Positions 1-34,171 of a stretch of 34,171 nucleotides of DNA are shown here, in pieces. The stretch comes from Tubiluchus corallicola (lineage: Eukaryota > Priapulida > Priapulimorpha > Priapulimorphida > Tubiluchidae): NCBI GenBank assembly GCA_030141605.1, contig JAQGDQ010000328.1:201201-235371 (forward strand), given 5' to 3'. The notes below the pieces were generated by a model, which made no database searches, was not told the DNA's origin, and worked only from the letters and a program-made list of their open reading frames with translations. How positions within the stretch are numbered: the first letter of the stretch is position 1; every line of letters begins with the position of its first letter. The translations under genes were made by a program, and so were the position numbers.

Positions 1-514
1 TTTAAGATATAGGAAATTTGTGATATTCAACCAATACAATAGTCAATTGTTCAGAAATTTAAATGACATTTTGCAGTAATTCATAAGCTAATGCCGTAGA
101 GTGTCAGTTAGAGCTACTTCTGCAGATTAAAGCTGAGACGGAATCATCTCTGTCAGTGTGCGGGTCATTTATGGCTGGCTGGTTTATGATATCCATGGGT
201 CAAGTCAGTCAGTAATGGGCCACACTTTGACCCGTTTTCAGTTCAAAGGACGAGAATAAGAAAATGCAATTCTTACATAACAGAATTACGCATGTAATAA
301 AGTGCGTACCATGGAAATTTTTAACGAGAAACAAATATTAAAATAATGAAGACATTAATCTCTCAGTTACAAAGTCAATCATCAAAAAAATTCTAAAATA
401 ATAGTAATAGTAATATTAATAAGAATGATGACGATGAAGATGATGATGATTGATGATAACGCCTACAACGGTGATGATGACGATAATCATGATGATAATA
501 ATAATAATAATAAT

Positions 515-551
<37 letters not shown>

Positions 552-612
552 TTAATAATAATAATATTAATAGTAATAATAATAATAATAACACTTGTTA
601 ATAAAATTTTAG
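1..612. other. Upstream intron or flank, no coding seen
   Basis: I see no EGF-type exon or other coding signal in 1-612 on either strand. Long apparent reading frames here are translations of trinucleotide repeats. Since exon 1 starts with an acceptor in phase 1, this stretch is most simply the end of an intron whose donor lies outside the window. Confidence 0.5.
489..593. repeat. AAT/AAC trinucleotide microsatellite
   Basis: An AAT-type tract (about 494-515) passes into a pure AAC tract (about 513-550) and then back to interrupted AAT (551-592). It ends about 20 nt before the acceptor of exon 1. In frame it reads as runs of Ile and Thr on the plus strand and Ile and Val on the minus strand, which creates spurious open frames. 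Confidence 0.95.
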
Positions 613-33297
<32,685 letters not shown>

Positions 33298-33365
33298 GTA
33301 AGGAGCGCCACAATACAGCTGCATTAATGGAGATTAGGCCTAATATGAATCAAGTAAAATTATAG

Positions 33366-33399
33366 ATCATGTATAATATATTGTATAATCGTACATGAT
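33366..33399. repeat. Short inverted repeat at the end of unit similarity
   Basis: ATCATGTA (33366-33373) and TACATGAT (33392-33399) form an 8-bp perfect inverted repeat around an AT-rich loop. It begins exactly where similarity to the other units stops. Confidence 0.5.
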
Positions 33400-33414
33400 A
33401 TATGTCTGTATCGC

Positions 33415-33531
33415 TGTTGCACAACCCTTTTATTGTGAATAAAAGATGACGCGACAGGGTAGTCAGATTTGTGGATGAGTTGGGAGGTAAAGAGTTGCAC
33501 CCCCACCATGAAAATCTACTAGCTCCCAACA
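33415..33531 (+). mobile_element. Left short LTR (117 bp) of a probable TRIM element
   Basis: Starts TGTTGC and ends CCCAACA (inverted TGTT/AACA). It contains AATAAA close to its start. The first 97 bp recur without a mismatch at 34075-34171. It is followed within three bases by a primer-binding-site-like sequence. Confidence 0.6.
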
Positions 33532-34074
33532 TATTTGGTGGCAGCGGCGTCATCACCGTTGATTGTTATGGCCATAGACTTGAAGTCGTTGATGTGTTGC
33601 TGTGACTGACTGGAGTGAGCTACGTCCGCGGACTCCTCTCCCATGTCCTTGTCCTCTCAGGGGAAGGGTTAACTGATAAGTGGATGTTTTCTTTTCACTT
33701 TGTCATTTTTGTTATTATTAACTGCTTTTATGCGAAACTGTTATTGATAATATTACCTGTTCTGATTTATCTAAACTGAGTAAAAAGTAAATAAAAATAG
33801 TAAACCTAATCATAATCTTTTCCTCCATTTCATAAAAGATTTTGTTGTTGGAATGTTTGGAATCTATGTATGTCATGGTCAACATGGAAAACCATAATGC
33901 CTAAGTAAACCCCCGTAAAACGTAACATCAAGCCTTAGACCCGCTGGTTTTTCAAGTGAGCCCTTCGACATTGCAACCTCTCTAAAGACATATTAATTAT
34001 ACCTGTGTCGTTGAATTTTGGTTCATATGCCTTGTTGCCCTCTGGAAAATTGTAGGACAACAACCGCCCACGTA
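33532..34074 (+). mobile_element. Internal region of the TRIM candidate
   Basis: 543 nt without gag or pol coding signals on either strand. A purine-rich stretch (ggggaagggtt, about 33660) is not adjacent to the right LTR, and no clear polypurine tract precedes 34075, which weakens the LTR-element reading. Confidence 0.45.
33535..33547 (+). other. Putative primer binding site
   Basis: TTGGTGGCAGCGG follows the LTR end by three bases. TGGTGGCAGCGG is complementary to the 3' end CCGCTGCCA plus CCA, which I recall for animal tRNA-Leu with AAG anticodon. This fits a retrotransposon primer site. Confidence 0.55.
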
Positions 34075-34171
34075 TGTTGCACAACCCTTTTATTGTGAAT
34101 AAAAGATGACGCGACAGGGTAGTCAGATTTGTGGATGAGTTGGGAGGTAAAGAGTTGCACCCCCACCATGA
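34075..34171 (+). mobile_element. Right LTR copy, truncated by the window end
   Basis: 97 nt identical to 33415-33511. The window ends inside it. Complete identity of the two copies suggests a young insertion or a recent tandem event. Confidence 0.6.

Overview
The window is metazoan nuclear DNA, AT-rich and intron-rich, probably from a marine or other non-vertebrate animal. Every coding block is a short exon bounded by AG and GT in phase 1, and BEL/Pao, solo-LTR, hAT-like, MITE-like and SINE-like elements sit in the introns. I cannot name the species.

Main content: one plus-strand gene runs across almost the whole window and is open at both ends. I place 37 consecutive exons between 613 and 33297. 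Each is 114 or 117 nt, each is phase 1-1, and each encodes one complete EGF-like domain (38 or 39 codons). Together they give 4299 nt, or 1433 codons, with no internal stop and no broken splice site. No signal peptide, transmembrane segment or other domain is visible, so the window is an internal piece of a giant extracellular EGF-repeat protein of the Notch/fibropellin type. All exons are frame-symmetric, so any subset could be skipped or gained without a frameshift.

Layout: 1-2100 holds three calcium-binding-type EGF exons (1-3). 2073-5055 is a long intron with a solo LTR and a hammerhead-like motif. From 5056 to 33297 the gene is a higher-order tandem repeat: five exon classes in fixed order (A, B, C, D, E) form a unit of about 3.2-3.5 kb, present about seven times. 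Unit 1 has a single A/B-like exon instead of two. Longer units are explained by insertions: a 646-bp MITE-like element (unit 3), a 3.48-kb hAT-like element carrying a rearranged BEL/Pao element plus a 285-bp retroposon (unit 4), a 1.18-kb solo LTR (unit 5), and the same 285-bp retroposon at the same site in unit 7. A probable TRIM-type LTR element begins after exon 37 and runs off the end.

The least expected signal is in the introns. Midway between functional exons lie decayed EGF exons that keep a 3' splice site and recognisable EGF codons. Counting these, exon-like positions recur about every 250-415 bp, roughly eleven per unit. This suggests the present five-exon unit descends from a denser array in which about six of eleven exons died before the unit was amplified. 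One ghost (between D and E) keeps both splice sites in most copies and would shift the frame if spliced in.
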